A stretch of DNA of 64,000 nucleotides from Bacillus shivajii (GCF_020519665.1 NZ_CP084703.1:3038001-3102000), one strand, 5' to 3'. Positions 29,518 through 40,893 are shown, numbered from the stretch's first letter. Notes: generated from the sequence alone by a model not told the origin. Numbers and translations are program-made.

Positions 29518-29677
29518 AACTATCTCCCCCTTATTACTTTAATTATAACGTTTTCTTGCATAGTAAGTCAAATTCTACGCAACAAACTTTTGTTATGATT
29601 CGATCCTAAGAGTAATTCTTCAACCCTCTAAAGCTCGTAAATTGGATATACGTGACCATTGTGCAAAACAAAGTTTA

Positions 29678-29722
29678 AAAAAAGAATAGAGATATTTCAC
29701 TAAACACTTCATTCCCTCTATT
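29678..29722 (-). terminator. terminator after amino acid ABC transporter operon
   Basis: On the minus strand AATAGAG / CTCTATT with a 24-base loop region is followed by CTTTTTTT. Confidence 0.6.
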
Positions 29723-29732
29723 AGATCAAAAT

Positions 29733-30464
29733 TTATAAAACTTTACTTAAAAATTCCTTCGTACGTTCTTCCTGTGGATTTTCAAACACATCAACAGATG
29801 CACCATATTCAACGATTATGCCGTCATGCATATATGCAGTATAATCAGCGACTTCTTTTGCAAATCCCATTTCATGGGTAACGACAACCATCGTCATTCC
29901 TTCTGAAGCAAGATCTTTCATCGTTTCAAGTACTTCACCAACAAGTTCCGGATCAAGGGCTGACGTAGGTTCATCAAACAACATAATTTCAGGCTTCATC
30001 GCTAGAGCCCTAGCAATGGCTACTCGTTGTTTTTGTCCTCCAGACAATTTCGAAGGGTAAACATCATATTTATCACTTAGGCCAACTTTATCTAGTAATT
30101 GTTTTCCCTCTTCTATGGCAACCTTTTTAGCTAGTTTCTTCACCATGATCGGAGCTTCTATGACATTTTCTAGCACTGTTTTATGAGGGAACAAATTAAA
30201 ATGTTGAAAAACCATCCCTACTTTTTGCCGAACTTTATTTAAATCATTGTTCTTTGGATCAATTTCTTCGCCTGCAAAAATTACTTTCCCATTATCTTTA
30301 ATTTCCAAGAAATTTAGACATCGTAGTAAAGTACTTTTTCCTGAACCACTCGCACCAATAAGACAGACAACATCACTTTCATTTACTGTCAAATCGACAT
30401 CTTTCAATACATGTAGGTCACCAAAAGATTTATTCAATTTCTCCACTCGAATCATTTCACTCAT
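29733..30464 (-). CDS. polar amino acid ABC transporter ATP-binding protein
   Basis: A 243-residue ATPase of the GlnQ/HisP/TcyC type. Walker A is GASGSGKST, the signature [15 protein letters not shown], Walker [15 protein letters not shown] and the switch His lies in [10 protein letters not shown]. It powers import by the permease encoded just upstream (12-base gap). The family moves glutamine, arginine, cystine and similar solutes; substrate not determined. Confidence 0.95.
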   Translation of the reverse strand: MSEMIRVEKLNKSFGDLHVLKDVDLTVNESDVVCLIGASGSGKSTLLRCLNFLEIKDNGKVIFAGEEIDPKNNDLNKVRQKVGMVFQHFNLFPHKTVLENVIEAPIMVKKLAKKVAIEEGKQLLDKVGLSDKYDVYPSKLSGGQKQRVAIARALAMKPEIMLFDEPTSALDPELVGEVLETMKDLASEGMTMVVVTHEMGFAKEVADYTAYMHDGIIVEYGASVDVFENPQEERTKEFLSKVL

Positions 30465-30476
30465 ACATATGTCCTC

Positions 30477-31157
30477 CTATTTTTCACTAACAGCTAGACG
30501 TTCTTCAACCTTATTAACGATTAACGTTAAAATCATAACTAAGGCTAAATAATATAATGCTACGATAATATATGTCTCCATCGTATTCAAAGTACCTGCA
30601 GCTATATTTTGCGCTGTCCGAAATAGTTCAGGCATTGCCACAAACGCACCTAATGATGAATCTTTTAAGGCAATAATAAATTGATTCCCTAATGGAGGAA
30701 CTGCTCTACGACTAGCTTGTGGCATAATGATTCGACGCATTGACAAGCCATAATTCATGCCTAGTGAACGTCCTGCTTCCATTTGTCCATTATCAATTGA
30801 TTGAATGGCTCCCCGGAATATCTCTGCAATATATGCTGAGTTATGTACGGCTAATGCAAAAGCCACCGCCCAAAAGTCGGATAATTGAAATCCCCCTGAT
30901 AACCCAAAGTATAATACGAAGATTTGAACGATCAACGGCGTTCCACGAATAACTGTTATGTAAATATTCGCAACCCAATTAAAAGGTTTGATCGTTGATA
31001 GTTTTAAAAGTGCTACAACTAGTCCAATACCAGTACCAATAATAACCGCCGCAACTGTCAGCCGTAAAGTTAACCAAGCTGCTTCAAAAAAGAATGGCCA
31101 TGTTCGTAATAATTCACTATAAAATGTATTAAAATCAAAAATTCCGCCTATAACCAA
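30477..31157 (-). CDS. polar amino acid ABC transporter permease
   Basis: A 226-residue HisMQ-type permease with about five membrane helices and the ATPase-contact (EAA) loop EAGRSLGMNYGLSMRRIIMPQA. The start is a TTG at 31157, 6 bases after GAGGTG; starting at 31205 instead would place the N-terminus inside the intercistronic hairpin at 31183-31209 and add a non-membrane segment. Middle gene of the binding protein-permease-ATPase operon. Confidence 0.92.
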   Translation of the reverse strand: MVIGGIFDFNTFYSELLRTWPFFFEAAWLTLRLTVAAVIIGTGIGLVVALLKLSTIKPFNWVANIYITVIRGTPLIVQIFVLYFGLSGGFQLSDFWAVAFALAVHNSAYIAEIFRGAIQSIDNGQMEAGRSLGMNYGLSMRRIIMPQASRRAVPPLGNQFIIALKDSSLGAFVAMPELFRTAQNIAAGTLNTMETYIIVALYYLALVMILTLIVNKVEERLAVSEK

Positions 31158-31182
31158 CGATTTCACCTCTTGTATAAAGAAC

Positions 31183-31209
31183 GAATGTGCACATGTAAAG
31201 TGCACATTC
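31183..31209 (-). other. intercistronic hairpin between binding-protein and permease genes
   Basis: Perfect ten-base stem GAATGTGCAC / GTGCACATTC with a 7-base loop and no T-run. Hairpins in this position often protect the upstream mRNA, allowing binding protein to be made in excess. Confidence 0.7.
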
Positions 31210-31239
31210 AGCTCTTAATGATTGTAAAAATTACTTCGT

Positions 31240-32040
31240 TTATTCTTGACTAATGTCTTCATTAAAGTAGTGCTCACTAATTTCTAAATATGAGCCGTTA
31301 TCTTTGATTGCTTGTAAAGCTTCATTAATCGCTTCTAGTAAATCTTCATTCCCCTTTTTCACTGCAATTCCCATATAATCTGTATCAATTAACTCGCCGG
31401 CCATTTCAAGATTAAGGTCTTGCTCTTCAATATTAATAAGTCCTACAAGACGGTCTGTAACAACGGCATCATGGCGGCCTTCTGCAAGCGCTTGTAACGC
31501 GATAACATCAGAGTCATATGTCGATACATCCGTAGTGTAGTCTTGAATCATGTCTTCATACGTAGTTGCCAAAGCCACGGCAACATTCGTGTCTTCATCT
31601 ACATCTTCTATTGAAGTTAAGTCACTATCTGGACGAACATACAACTGTGCACCAGAGATATAATAAGGGTCAGAGAAATCTACAGACTCTTTTCGTTCTT
31701 CTGTAATTCCCATACTACCTATGATTGCATCGTAACGATCATCTTGAAGGCCAGGAATAATTCCAGAAAATGATATTTGGTATGGTTCTCCTTCAACACC
31801 TAGTTCTTCAGCAATCGCCTTTCCGATATCTACATCAAAACCAGTTAGTTCGTTATTTTCATCGACATAACTAAAAGGGCGATATTCACCTGACAATGCA
31901 TAGACAAACTTTCCTGCGTCTATAAATAGAGATTCCCCGTCTTCTCCTGAACTAGCATCTTCATCACTTTCACCACAAGCTGTTAAAAGTAAAGTTGCTC
32001 CTAAAGTTATAGGTAGAGCTCTTTTCCATAATCTATTCAT
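31240..32040 (-). CDS. amino acid ABC transporter substrate-binding lipoprotein
   Basis: A 266-residue precursor. The signal peptide ends with lipobox LLTAC, so the mature protein is anchored outside the membrane. The SBP_bac_3 domain shows YALSGEYRPFSYVDENNELT, GFDVDIGKAIAEELG and DAIIGSMGITEERKESVDFS, the typical ligand-site regions for polar amino acids. The start at 32040 follows AAGGGGG by 11 bases and gives a normal signal peptide; the longer frame adds an unlikely basic leader. Confidence 0.94.
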   Translation of the reverse strand: MNRLWKRALPITLGATLLLTACGESDEDASSGEDGESLFIDAGKFVYALSGEYRPFSYVDENNELTGFDVDIGKAIAEELGVEGEPYQISFSGIIPGLQDDRYDAIIGSMGITEERKESVDFSDPYYISGAQLYVRPDSDLTSIEDVDEDTNVAVALATTYEDMIQDYTTDVSTYDSDVIALQALAEGRHDAVVTDRLVGLINIEEQDLNLEMAGELIDTDYMGIAVKKGNEDLLEAINEALQAIKDNGSYLEISEHYFNEDISQE

Positions 32041-32410
32041 CTTTTTATATTCCCCCTTATTATATTTGACTCTTAAGTAGAGTTTTTTCAAAATAACAAA
32101 TTTCAAAGTAGAATTCTAATAGTATGAATATTGGGAATAATTCAGGTATTTCTATATTATTAATAGATCAAAAATTAAACAAAGTCGTCATATAACATTT
32201 TTATGCTATAGATAATAACTTATCACTTAATACGGACTAAAATATTCTAAACATATAATCTCTCGGTTATACTATCTTATTCTAGCTAATAAATGAGATC
32301 CCTTCATCAAATTGCATATATATATAACAAATATAGTTGTTATTTGATATGACATCATCATCAAGATTGATATTTTAGTCAGTTTTGTACCGAAATGGTG
32401 ACATTCGTGA
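32041..32410. other. AT-rich region upstream of ABC transporter operon
   Basis: Likely holds the transporter promoter. I see no gene, riboswitch or strong repeat. Confidence 0.5.
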
Positions 32411-32457
32411 TAAATAAAAATATCCTTCACAGAAGCTCACGCTCCATGTGAAGGATA
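32411..32457 (-). terminator. rho-independent terminator of lonA-ysxC
   Basis: Stem TATCCTTCAC / GTGAAGGATA with a 17-base loop, followed on the minus strand by TTTTTATTTA, directly after the ysxC stop. Confidence 0.8.
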
Positions 32458-32460
32458 AAA

Positions 32461-33048
32461 TTATGAGAATAAAAGACGCTCCATTTCTTTCCACGCTTTA
32501 TCTTTTCCATGTCCAGTTTCAGACGAGAAAAGGATGATCGTGTCAGATGGATCCATCTCTAATTCTTCTCTTATAATTTTTTTATGCTTTTCCCACTTAC
32601 TTTTCCCAATTTTATCTGCCTTTGTTGCAACGACAATAACAGGGTGCTCGTGGTACTTAAGCCATTCGTACATCATGACGTCGTCGGCAGTTGGCTTGTG
32701 ACGAACATCAATCAGTTGAACAACACCTTTAAGCTGTTCTCGTTCCTGAAAATATTGCTCCATGACACGTCCCCATGCTTCACGTTCTGCTTTCGAAACT
32801 TTCGCATAGCCGTACCCAGGTACATCAACAAAATGAAGCCGATCATTGATATTGTAAAAATTGAGAGTCTGGGTTTTTCCTGGACGCTGTGATGTTCTTG
32901 CTAGACCTTTGCGATTTAAAACAGTATTAATAAACGATGACTTTCCGACATTGGAACGTCCAGAAAGGGCCACCTCTGGAAAGGGCCCTTCCGGAAACTG
33001 ATGACCTTTTGCTGCACTAATGACTATTTCTGCTTTCGTTACTTTCAT
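32461..33048 (-). CDS. ysxC: ribosome biogenesis GTPase YsxC/EngB
   Basis: A 195-residue essential GTPase that helps assemble the 50S ribosomal subunit. G1 is [11 protein letters not shown]3 DVPGYGYA, G4 ATKADKIG. It overlaps the lonA stop by 4 bases, so the two are co-translated, as in B. subtilis. Confidence 0.97.
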   Translation of the reverse strand: MKVTKAEIVISAAKGHQFPEGPFPEVALSGRSNVGKSSFINTVLNRKGLARTSQRPGKTQTLNFYNINDRLHFVDVPGYGYAKVSKAEREAWGRVMEQYFQEREQLKGVVQLIDVRHKPTADDVMMYEWLKYHEHPVIVVATKADKIGKSKWEKHKKIIREELEMDPSDTIILFSSETGHGKDKAWKEMERLLFS

Positions 33049-35369
33049 TTCTTTTTCCCCACTAACGCTTGATTTAATACTTCATCTAAATGTGTAACAG
33101 GAATGAAAGTTAAATCTTTACGTACACTTTCAGGAATATCTTCTAAGTCCTTTTCATTATCTTTTGGCATAATTATATGCGTAAGACCTGCGCGATGAGC
33201 GCTCATTGATTTTTCCTTCAAACCACCGATTGGTAAAACTCGGCCACGTAATGTAATTTCACCTGTCATACCAACTTCTTTTTTAACCGCTCGTCCGGTG
33301 AGGGCAGAAATTAGCGCTGTTGCCATTGTAATCCCAGCAGATGGCCCATCTTTCGGAACAGCTCCTTCAGGAACGTGAATATGAATATCATTTTTCTCAT
33401 TAAAATCTGGATCGATGGAAAGTTCTTCTGATTTTGAACGAATATAACTAAATGCTGCATGAGCAGATTCTTTCATTACATCGCCAAGTTTTCCTGTTAA
33501 AGTTAACTTTCCTTTCCCCGGAGATAAAGACACTTCGATCGTAAGTGTGTCTCCTCCACCTGTTGTATAAGCTAAGCCTGTTGCTGCACCGATTTGGTCT
33601 TCTCTTTCTGCCTTCCCGTAACGGAATTTCGGTTTACCAAGAAGTGACTCTACAGTGTTTTCTGTAACGACAACGCGCTTTTTCTCACCTGATACAATCA
33701 TCTTCGCTGCTTTTCGGCATACCGTTGCCATTTGACGTTCCAAGCTACGGACTCCCGCTTCACGAGTGTAATACCGGACAATTTTTAAAATAGCGTCTTC
33801 TTTTACTTGAAGCTTTCCTTTTGTTAGACCGTGATCTTTTACTTGTTTTGGTAACAAATATTCCTTTGCGATTTGGAGTTTTTCAATTTCTGTGTAACCT
33901 GCAATGTGGATCACTTCCATACGATCCATTAATGGTGCAGGGATAGCTCCAATATTATTTGCTGTTGTGACAAACATTGTTTTCGAAAGATCATACGGCT
34001 CTTCGATGAAGTGATCACTAAAGCTATTGTTTTGCTCAGGGTCGAGCACTTCAAGCATAGCTGAGGACGGATCACCTCTAAAGTCACTAGCCATTTTATC
34101 AATTTCATCAAGTAAGAATACAGGGTTTACCGAACCTGCTTTTTTCATCCCTTGAATGATTCGCCCTGGCATCGCTCCAACATATGTGCGTCGGTGTCCA
34201 CGAATTTCAGCTTCATCACGAACACCACCAAGTGAAATTCGTACAAAGTTTCTTCCTAATGAACGCGCGATCGAACGAGCTAGAGATGTTTTACCTACTC
34301 CTGGAGGTCCTGCAAGACATAGGATCGGTCCTTTTAATTCATTTGTTAACTGCTGTACAGCTAAATATTCTAATACGCGTTCTTTCACTTTTTCAAGTCC
34401 ATAATGGTCTTCATCTAACACTTGTTGGGAACGGTGAATATCAAGCAGGTCTTCAGTTTCATTTGTCCAAGGAATTTGAACGAGCCATTCAATATAGTTT
34501 CTAATCACTGAGCTTTCTGCAGAGCTTGAAGGAACCTTATCAAACCTTTTTAGTTCTTTTAATGCTTTTTCTTCAATTGCTTCAGGCATGTTCGCTGCTT
34601 CTATTTTTTCACGAAGTTCAGCAAGTTCACCTTCTTTTCCTTCTTTTTCTCCTAGCTCTTTTTGAATCGCCTTCATTTGTTCACGTAAGTAATATTCTTT
34701 TTGTGTTTTTTCCATCGATTTTTTAACGCGTTGGCCAATTTTCTTCTCAAGGCCTAACACTTCTTTTTCATTACTTAATATGCGTAAAATTTTCTGAAGA
34801 CGCTCTTCTAAATCAATTGTTTCTAGTATATCTTGTTTTTGAGCAACTTTTAATGGCAAGTGTGACGCAATAATATCTGCTAACCGACCAGGCTCAATAA
34901 TATCTGAAACTGAAGCAAGGGTTTCTTGCGAGATCTTTTTTGAAAGCTGAATATATTGTTCAAACTGCTCTAATACGTTACGCATGAGCGCTTGTTCTTC
35001 AACCGTTGCTTCTTGCCGCTCTTCTAGCAACTCAACATTTACTTCGAAAAAGTTATCATGTTCAATAAATTCTTGAACATTTCCACGTTGAATTCCTTCG
35101 ACGAGAACTCGAATTGTCCCATTTGGAAGCTTTAGCATTTGATTTACTTTCGCTAATGTTCCAACTTTATATACATCCTCTTCATCTGGTTCATCGACTG
35201 AAATTTCTTTTTGTGTCGCCAAAAAGATTTCATGCTCGTCAACCATTGCCTGCTCTAATGCTTCAACGGATTTATCCCGTCCAACATCTAAATGAAGCAC
35301 CATTGTTGGATAAACGAGTAAGCCTCTTAACGGCAACAACGGAAGCTTTTTTTGAGTATTTTCACTCAT
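33045..35369 (-). CDS. lonA: ATP-dependent protease LonA
   Basis: A 774-residue Lon protease: N-terminal LAN domain ([22 protein letters not shown]), AAA+ module with Walker [14 protein letters not shown] and Walker [13 protein letters not shown], and a C-terminal Ser-Lys protease ([19 protein letters not shown] and [14 protein letters not shown]). It degrades misfolded and regulatory proteins. The start at 35369 ([10 protein letters not shown]) follows GGAGGTG by 8 bases; the longer frame runs through that site. Confidence 0.97.
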   Translation of the reverse strand: MSENTQKKLPLLPLRGLLVYPTMVLHLDVGRDKSVEALEQAMVDEHEIFLATQKEISVDEPDEEDVYKVGTLAKVNQMLKLPNGTIRVLVEGIQRGNVQEFIEHDNFFEVNVELLEERQEATVEEQALMRNVLEQFEQYIQLSKKISQETLASVSDIIEPGRLADIIASHLPLKVAQKQDILETIDLEERLQKILRILSNEKEVLGLEKKIGQRVKKSMEKTQKEYYLREQMKAIQKELGEKEGKEGELAELREKIEAANMPEAIEEKALKELKRFDKVPSSSAESSVIRNYIEWLVQIPWTNETEDLLDIHRSQQVLDEDHYGLEKVKERVLEYLAVQQLTNELKGPILCLAGPPGVGKTSLARSIARSLGRNFVRISLGGVRDEAEIRGHRRTYVGAMPGRIIQGMKKAGSVNPVFLLDEIDKMASDFRGDPSSAMLEVLDPEQNNSFSDHFIEEPYDLSKTMFVTTANNIGAIPAPLMDRMEVIHIAGYTEIEKLQIAKEYLLPKQVKDHGLTKGKLQVKEDAILKIVRYYTREAGVRSLERQMATVCRKAAKMIVSGEKKRVVVTENTVESLLGKPKFRYGKAEREDQIGAATGLAYTTGGGDTLTIEVSLSPGKGKLTLTGKLGDVMKESAHAAFSYIRSKSEELSIDPDFNEKNDIHIHVPEGAVPKDGPSAGITMATALISALTGRAVKKEVGMTGEITLRGRVLPIGGLKEKSMSAHRAGLTHIIMPKDNEKDLEDIPESVRKDLTFIPVTHLDEVLNQALVGKKK

Positions 35370-35716
35370 ATGTACTACACCTCCACATTCACTGTAAACA
35401 CTTCTCACCTTTTATTGATGATAAAGATTCGATCATTTTCACTTATTATTTGGAAAACATATGAATTCATGCTTTTATTAAGACGCGTTTTCTGGAAATT
35501 GTCTAAAAAAATGAAAAAGGGACGCCACCAGGATGGTTCACGCCATTAAAAAGCAACTGTTTTCGCTATCTTTGTTTAATTTTATCCTATTGTTTCTACT
35601 TTGTCTAACATAGAGGGATTTTTCCAATTATGGAGTTTTCATAAACAAAGATTGCCCGTTACCAAGACTTAATGGCGTAAGCCTAAGTAGGGTTGATCAT
35701 AGAATTCTAAAATAAA
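35370..35716. other. intergenic region between lonB and lonA
   Basis: Holds the lonA promoter. CGCCATTAA (about 35542-35550) and TTAATGGCG (about 35668-35676) form a distant inverted repeat of unclear meaning. No CtsR-like heptad pair and no gene are visible. Confidence 0.45.
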
Positions 35717-35741
35717 GAAGGAGCCTTGTAAGGGCTCCTTC
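35711..35741 (-). terminator. rho-independent terminator of lonB
   Basis: Stem GAAGGAGCC / GGCTCCTTC with a 7-base loop, followed on the minus strand by TTTATTTTA, 4 bases past the lonB stop. Confidence 0.85.
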
Positions 35742-35745
35742 ACAC

Positions 35746-37437
35746 TTACGATAAACCACCAGATTGGTTTAGTGCAAAAGAAGCTGCAGCTGGAAGCATT
35801 TGATTTTCTTTTAGGTCTTCAGCATCTGTTTCAGTTAATAAAGCTAAATCAAAGACTTCATCTAACGTTTCAACTGGATAGATTTCCATTCCTTCAATGT
35901 CCTTTAAAATCGACTGATAGTTACCTTTTGGAATAATAACTTTTGATGCCCCTGCCAACTTCGCAGCTTCTACTTTTGCAACGACTCCACCAACTGGTTT
36001 TACATGCCCATGAATACCAATTTCACCTGTCATAGCAACTTCATGTAGTACAGGAAGTTTATGAATGGCTGAATAAATCGCCGTCGCCATAGATATTCCA
36101 GCAGATGGACCGTCTACAGGAATTCCACCTGGGAAGTTGACATGAATATCATAGTTAAATGTATCTATTCCCATATTACGTAGTACTGTAAGTACGTTTT
36201 CAACAGACCCTTTTGCCATACTTTTTCGTTTCACTTGTTTCGTGTGATTTCCAGTACTCTCTTCTTCAGCGATCCCTGTAATGTTTACTGTTCCTTTACC
36301 CGGGTTATCCATAACTGTAACTTCAATGTCTAATACTGCCCCCATGTTCGGTCCGAAAACACCGAGACCATTTACGAAACCGACTTTGTCTTCTGGGTGA
36401 ATTCGTTTTTCTGGTCGTGGTGCTCGCTGACTAGAATGAATGACCCATTCTACATCTTTTACAGTTATGTTTTTTCGTTCTTCACTTGTTGCCATACCAG
36501 CTGCAATTTGAATAATATTAACTGCTTCACGTCCATTTGTCGCGTATCGCGATACAAAGTCGAAAACACCATTTTCAACTGTTGCACCAATCTTTTTTAC
36601 TGCTTTTTCAGCAACTATAGAAATTTCAGGTGGTGTTAATTGTCGGAAGTAAACCTCCATACATCTTGATCTTATCGCCGGAGGAATTTCTTCAGGTGTT
36701 CGCGTTGTTGCGCCAATCATTCTAAAATCAGCTGGTAAACCATTTTTAAAAATATCATGTATATGGTCTGGTATTTGGTTATTTTCTTCGCTATAGTATG
36801 CACTTTCAAGAAAAACTCGACGATCTTCTAGTACTTTTAATAATTTATTTAATTGAATCGAGTGAAGTTCACCGATCTCATCAATAAATAACATTCCTCC
36901 ATGGGCTTTCGTCACTGCTCCTTGCTTCGGTTGTGGGATCCCAGCTTGCCCCATTGCTCCTGCCCCTTGATAAATCGGATCATGGACTGAGCCAATAAGC
37001 GGGTCTGCAATTCCACGTTCGTCAAATCGAGCGGTTGCACCATCTAATTCAATAAAGACAGAGTCCCGTTTAAAAGGAGAATGTTCATTAACTTTTGCTT
37101 CTTCAAGTACGAGCCTTGCAGCCGCAGTTTTACCGACTCCGGGAGGGCCATAAATTAAAACATGCTGAGGGTTCGGTCCACATAACGCGGCTTTTAAGGA
37201 ACGAATACCGTCACGTTGTCCGACAATATCATCAAACGATTGCGGCCGAATCTTTTCTGAAAGTGGTTCACTCAATCTAACCGTTCGCATTTTTCTTAAC
37301 TGTTCCATTTCCTTACGTGATTCTTTATCAACAGATACTCTTTGTGTACGTTGGTTCTTTAAAAGGTTCCAAAAGTAAAGGCCGATCACAACCCCAAAAA
37401 ACAACTGGATCATAAAGGCCAGTCCCGTAATATTCAT
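35746..37437 (-). CDS. lonB: Lon-like ATP-dependent protease LonB
   Basis: A 563-residue LonB. A single N-terminal membrane-type helix (LAFMIQLFFGVVIGLYFWNLL) replaces the LAN domain. Walker A is [15 protein letters not shown] and Walker B GGMLFIDEIGEL; the protease Ser is in VDGPSAGISMATAIYSA and Lys in PVGGVVAKVEAAKLAG. In B. subtilis LonB is made in the forespore and lies just upstream of lonA, as here. AGGAGG lies 8 bases before the ATG. Confidence 0.96.
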   Translation of the reverse strand: MNITGLAFMIQLFFGVVIGLYFWNLLKNQRTQRVSVDKESRKEMEQLRKMRTVRLSEPLSEKIRPQSFDDIVGQRDGIRSLKAALCGPNPQHVLIYGPPGVGKTAAARLVLEEAKVNEHSPFKRDSVFIELDGATARFDERGIADPLIGSVHDPIYQGAGAMGQAGIPQPKQGAVTKAHGGMLFIDEIGELHSIQLNKLLKVLEDRRVFLESAYYSEENNQIPDHIHDIFKNGLPADFRMIGATTRTPEEIPPAIRSRCMEVYFRQLTPPEISIVAEKAVKKIGATVENGVFDFVSRYATNGREAVNIIQIAAGMATSEERKNITVKDVEWVIHSSQRAPRPEKRIHPEDKVGFVNGLGVFGPNMGAVLDIEVTVMDNPGKGTVNITGIAEEESTGNHTKQVKRKSMAKGSVENVLTVLRNMGIDTFNYDIHVNFPGGIPVDGPSAGISMATAIYSAIHKLPVLHEVAMTGEIGIHGHVKPVGGVVAKVEAAKLAGASKVIIPKGNYQSILKDIEGMEIYPVETLDEVFDLALLTETDAEDLKENQMLPAAASFALNQSGGLS

Positions 37438-37553
37438 AAAGCATCCTCCTTACTAAATGTTTGCTAGTGATGCTTAGTATTTCCTGAACGACTATGTATA
37501 AACTTGTTTTAGCAAGGAGGCAATAATTGGACAAAACATCTTATGATTTCCAA

Positions 37554-37586
37554 TTTATATCCAGATGCTAGGAACCTGGATATAAA
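37554..37586. repeat. perfect 11-bp inverted repeat between clpX and lonB
   Basis: TTTATATCCAG and CTGGATATAAA separated by 11 bases, upstream of lonB and downstream of the clpX terminator. It may be an operator or a second terminator-like structure; no T-run follows on the minus strand. Confidence 0.55.
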
Positions 37587-37628
37587 TGGTAACACATAGG
37601 AAGAGAGATTGCTGAAAGGTAACAAACG

Positions 37629-37655
37629 AAAACCCTCGACTTAGTCGAGGGTTTT
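37629..37655 (-). terminator. rho-independent terminator of clpX
   Basis: Perfect stem AAAACCCTCGAC / GTCGAGGGTTTT with a 3-base loop, 9 bases past the clpX stop. Confidence 0.92.
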
Positions 37656-37664
37656 ACTTTAGCT

Positions 37665-38927
37665 TTATGCACTTTCTTTTGGTTCTTCAATAATTTCTCC
37701 GTCTGATGATTCGAGAGTTGGACGTTTTTTGTCTCGTACCGTTTCATCAGTAATGACACATTTTGCAATATCTTCTCTAGAAGGTAACTCGTACATAACG
37801 TCGAGCATGATCCCTTCAATAATGGAACGTAGTCCACGTGCACCTGTTTTTCGTTCAATTGCTTCTTTTGCAACTTCACGTAATGCATCATCAGTAAAAT
37901 CTAGTTCAACATCATCCAGTTCAAGAAGTTTTTTATACTGCTTCACAAGAGCGTTCTTCGGTTTTGTTAAAATTTCGACGAGCGCATCTTCATCTAATGG
38001 CTGTAAGCTTGAAATAACTGGTAAACGACCAATGAACTCAGGGATTAAACCGTAACGAAGTAAATCTTCAGGCAAGATTTTTGATAAATATTGACCTTCT
38101 TTTAAATCTTCCTCTGTTGTTTCTGCTCCGAAACCAATAACTTTTTTACCTAAGCGGCGTTTAATAATTTGCTCAATACCATCAAATGCCCCACCACAAA
38201 TGAACAGAACATTCGTTGTATCGATTTGAATAAATTCTTGATGAGGATGCTTACGTCCCCCTTGAGGTGGAACACTAGCCGTTGTTCCTTCAAGAATTTT
38301 CAGTAGCGCTTGCTGAACACCTTCACCAGAAACATCACGTGTAATGGATGGGTTTTCTGACTTACGAGCTACTTTATCGATTTCGTCAATGTAAATGATG
38401 CCTCGTTCAGCTTTTTCGACATCATAATCTGCTGCCTGAATTAACTTAAGTAATATGTTCTCTACATCTTCACCAACATATCCTGCTTCTGTAAGTGAAG
38501 TAGCATCAGCAATTGCAAATGGAACATTTAAAATACGTGCTAACGTTTGGGCAAGTAATGTTTTACCACTACCCGTTGGTCCAATTAAACAAATGTTACT
38601 TTTCGCAAGCTCCACTTCATCATTTTTATTTGAAGAATTGACACGTTTATAGTGGTTATAAACAGCGACCGATAGGATCTTTTTCGCTTGGTCTTGACCA
38701 ATGACATAATCACTTAAGATGTCACGAATTTCTTGTGGTTTTGGAATGTCTTCCATTTCCACTTCTTCTTCACTGCCTAATTCCTCTTCAACGATTTCTG
38801 TACATAATTCAATACATTCATCGCATATATACACACCGGGACCGGCTACTAGCTTACGTACTTGGTCTTGTGTTTTTCCACAAAAAGAACATTTTAATTG
38901 TCCTTTTTCTTCATTAAATTTAAACAT
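37665..38927 (-). CDS. clpX: ATP-dependent Clp protease ATP-binding subunit ClpX
   Basis: A 420-residue AAA+ unfoldase that feeds ClpP. The N-terminal zinc-binding domain has CSFCGK and CDECIELC. Walker A is [12 protein letters not shown], Walker [12 protein letters not shown], and the IGF-type ClpP loop is seen as IGFGAE. The start at 38927 (MFKFNEEKG) follows AGGGG by 8 bases; it is the usual N-terminus. tig lies upstream, as in many Bacillaceae. Confidence 0.97.
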   Translation of the reverse strand: MFKFNEEKGQLKCSFCGKTQDQVRKLVAGPGVYICDECIELCTEIVEEELGSEEEVEMEDIPKPQEIRDILSDYVIGQDQAKKILSVAVYNHYKRVNSSNKNDEVELAKSNICLIGPTGSGKTLLAQTLARILNVPFAIADATSLTEAGYVGEDVENILLKLIQAADYDVEKAERGIIYIDEIDKVARKSENPSITRDVSGEGVQQALLKILEGTTASVPPQGGRKHPHQEFIQIDTTNVLFICGGAFDGIEQIIKRRLGKKVIGFGAETTEEDLKEGQYLSKILPEDLLRYGLIPEFIGRLPVISSLQPLDEDALVEILTKPKNALVKQYKKLLELDDVELDFTDDALREVAKEAIERKTGARGLRSIIEGIMLDVMYELPSREDIAKCVITDETVRDKKRPTLESSDGEIIEEPKESA

Positions 38928-39549
38928 GCATTTCACCCCTAACAGTAATGTAGAACGAAACTTTCTTTATCGAGATGGACTACTCCATAACATTGACTCT
39001 ATTCGTATGTTTACATTGTACGTTTTAGTTCATTATTTTAAACGGCAGATCAATTATAAAACACGATAAATTTTTGGGACCATACGATCTCTCATTACTT
39101 AAATTGTACCACACACCTAATGGTGAATCGCAAATGAACAACTCTCCTTATTTATCTGTGTAGCTAATTGTTCCATCAGAATAAATGAATGCGTTTATTC
39201 TGTCAAACAATAAGGTAGCATGGTTACTTTCCAGTAATTTCTTGAAACAGTATTACCCAATTTGTCCACTCGAAAAAGTATAAAACGGTTAAACATTATG
39301 TACTTCTTAAAAAATAGTAGCTTTTTTAACCTTACCATAGAGAAAATCAACTTGTCTTGAATTATGTCCAAAGAAATTTCTCCATCTTTCGAACTCCTTT
39401 GTAAAATGAACGCAGATTATGGTAGTTAATGTTCCTTATTTTCCACTGTTCATTCATAAATTGTACAACCTAGTGAGTACTCTAAAATTTGTCGTCATTA
39501 TATGCTGTACAATTGTCGATTTTTCTATATTCACTTAGTTATGTATAAA
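38928..39549. other. intergenic region between clpX and tig
   Basis: About 620 bases without a believable gene. It should hold the clpX promoter. One feature: CAGAATAAA (39177-39185) and TTTATTCTG (39194-39202) form a nine-base inverted repeat. Confidence 0.5.
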
Positions 39550-39576
39550 GCAAGGCACGATTAGATCGCGCCTTGC
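39546..39576 (-). terminator. rho-independent terminator of tig
   Basis: Stem GCAAGGC-CGAT / ATCG-GCCTTGC with one mismatch and a 3-base loop, followed on the minus strand by TTTATA, 21 bases past the tig stop. Confidence 0.85.
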
Positions 39577-39597
39577 CTGTGTAAACGTTAGAAATGA

Positions 39598-40893
39598 TTA
39601 TTCAGCTGTTTTGCTGTTTTCAACAAGAAAGTCAATTGCTTTACGTACTTTTAAGTCACCTTTTAATGTATCAACGCCACCTTGCATTGCAAGAATCTGC
39701 TTAATTTCTTCAGCAGAACGTTGGTACATTTCAGCCATTTGATTGATTTCTTGATCTACATCTTCATCAGATGCTTCTAAGTTTTCAGTTTCAGCAATTG
39801 CTTCAAGCGTTAAGTTCATACTTACACGCTTTTCGGCATCGTCTTGGAACTGAGCTTTCATACCTTCTTCATCAGTTTGTGCAAACTGGTAGTACATATC
39901 AAGTGACATACCTTGCGCTTGAAGACGTTGACCAAATTCTTGAAGCATGCGATCGATTTCAGTGTCGATCATAGCTTGTGGAATGTCAACTTCCGCATTT
40001 TCAGAAGCTTTTTCTACAAGCGTGTCACGCTTTGCAGTGTCTGCTTCTTGTTCTTTCGCTTTTTCTAACTTTTGACGAATATCTTTTTTCAATTCGTCAA
40101 GCGTTTCTACTTCTTCGTTTGCATCTTTAGCAAACTCGTCGTCAAGCTCTGGAAGCTCTTTACGCTTAACGTCATGAACTTTCACTTTGAATACAGCTGG
40201 TTTTCCAGCTAATTCTTCAGAGTGATAGTCTTCTGGGAATTCAACAGTTACTTCCGTTTCTTCACCAGCTTTTGCGCCAACTAATTGGTCTTCAAAGCCT
40301 GGAATAAATTGACCTGAACCGATTTCTAATGAATAGTTTTCAGCTTTACCGCCTTCAAACGCTTCACCGTCAACGAATCCTTCGAAGTCCATAACAACAG
40401 TGTCGCCTTCTGCTACTTCGCCATCTTCAATAGCAACTAAATCAGCATGACGCTCTTGAAGTTGTTTTAGCTCTTGCTCAACATCTTCGTCAGTTACTGT
40501 TGTATCTTGTTCTTCAACTTCTAAACCTTTGTATTCGCCAAGTGTTACTTCTGGCTTAACAGTTACAGTCGCTTTGAAAATTAACGCTTGTCCTTTTTCC
40601 ATTTGATCAATATCAATTTCAGGACGGTCAACAGGCTCAATACCCGCTTCTTCAACAGCTTCAGAGTATGCTTGTGGTAGTAAAATGTCTAAAGCATCTT
40701 GGTATAGAGATTCAACACCAAAACGTTGCTCAAAAAGAGGACGAGGTACTTTTCCTTTACGGAATCCTGGTACATCTACCTTTTTCACTACTTTTTTAAA
40801 CGCTTCATCTAAAGCTTGACCCACGCGCTCACTTTCTACTTCTACTGTAAGTACGCCGGAATTACCTTCTTGTTTTTCCCATTTTGCAGTCAT
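39598..40893 (-). CDS. tig: trigger factor (ribosome-associated chaperone, prolyl isomerase)
   Basis: A 431-residue trigger factor. The ribosome-binding signature is [19 protein letters not shown] near residue 38. An FKBP-type prolyl isomerase domain follows ([30 protein letters not shown]) and then a long helical C-terminal domain. It catches nascent chains at the ribosome exit. GGAGGG precedes the ATG. Confidence 0.97.
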   Translation of the reverse strand: MTAKWEKQEGNSGVLTVEVESERVGQALDEAFKKVVKKVDVPGFRKGKVPRPLFEQRFGVESLYQDALDILLPQAYSEAVEEAGIEPVDRPEIDIDQMEKGQALIFKATVTVKPEVTLGEYKGLEVEEQDTTVTDEDVEQELKQLQERHADLVAIEDGEVAEGDTVVMDFEGFVDGEAFEGGKAENYSLEIGSGQFIPGFEDQLVGAKAGEETEVTVEFPEDYHSEELAGKPAVFKVKVHDVKRKELPELDDEFAKDANEEVETLDELKKDIRQKLEKAKEQEADTAKRDTLVEKASENAEVDIPQAMIDTEIDRMLQEFGQRLQAQGMSLDMYYQFAQTDEEGMKAQFQDDAEKRVSMNLTLEAIAETENLEASDEDVDQEINQMAEMYQRSAEEIKQILAMQGGVDTLKGDLKVRKAIDFLVENSKTAE

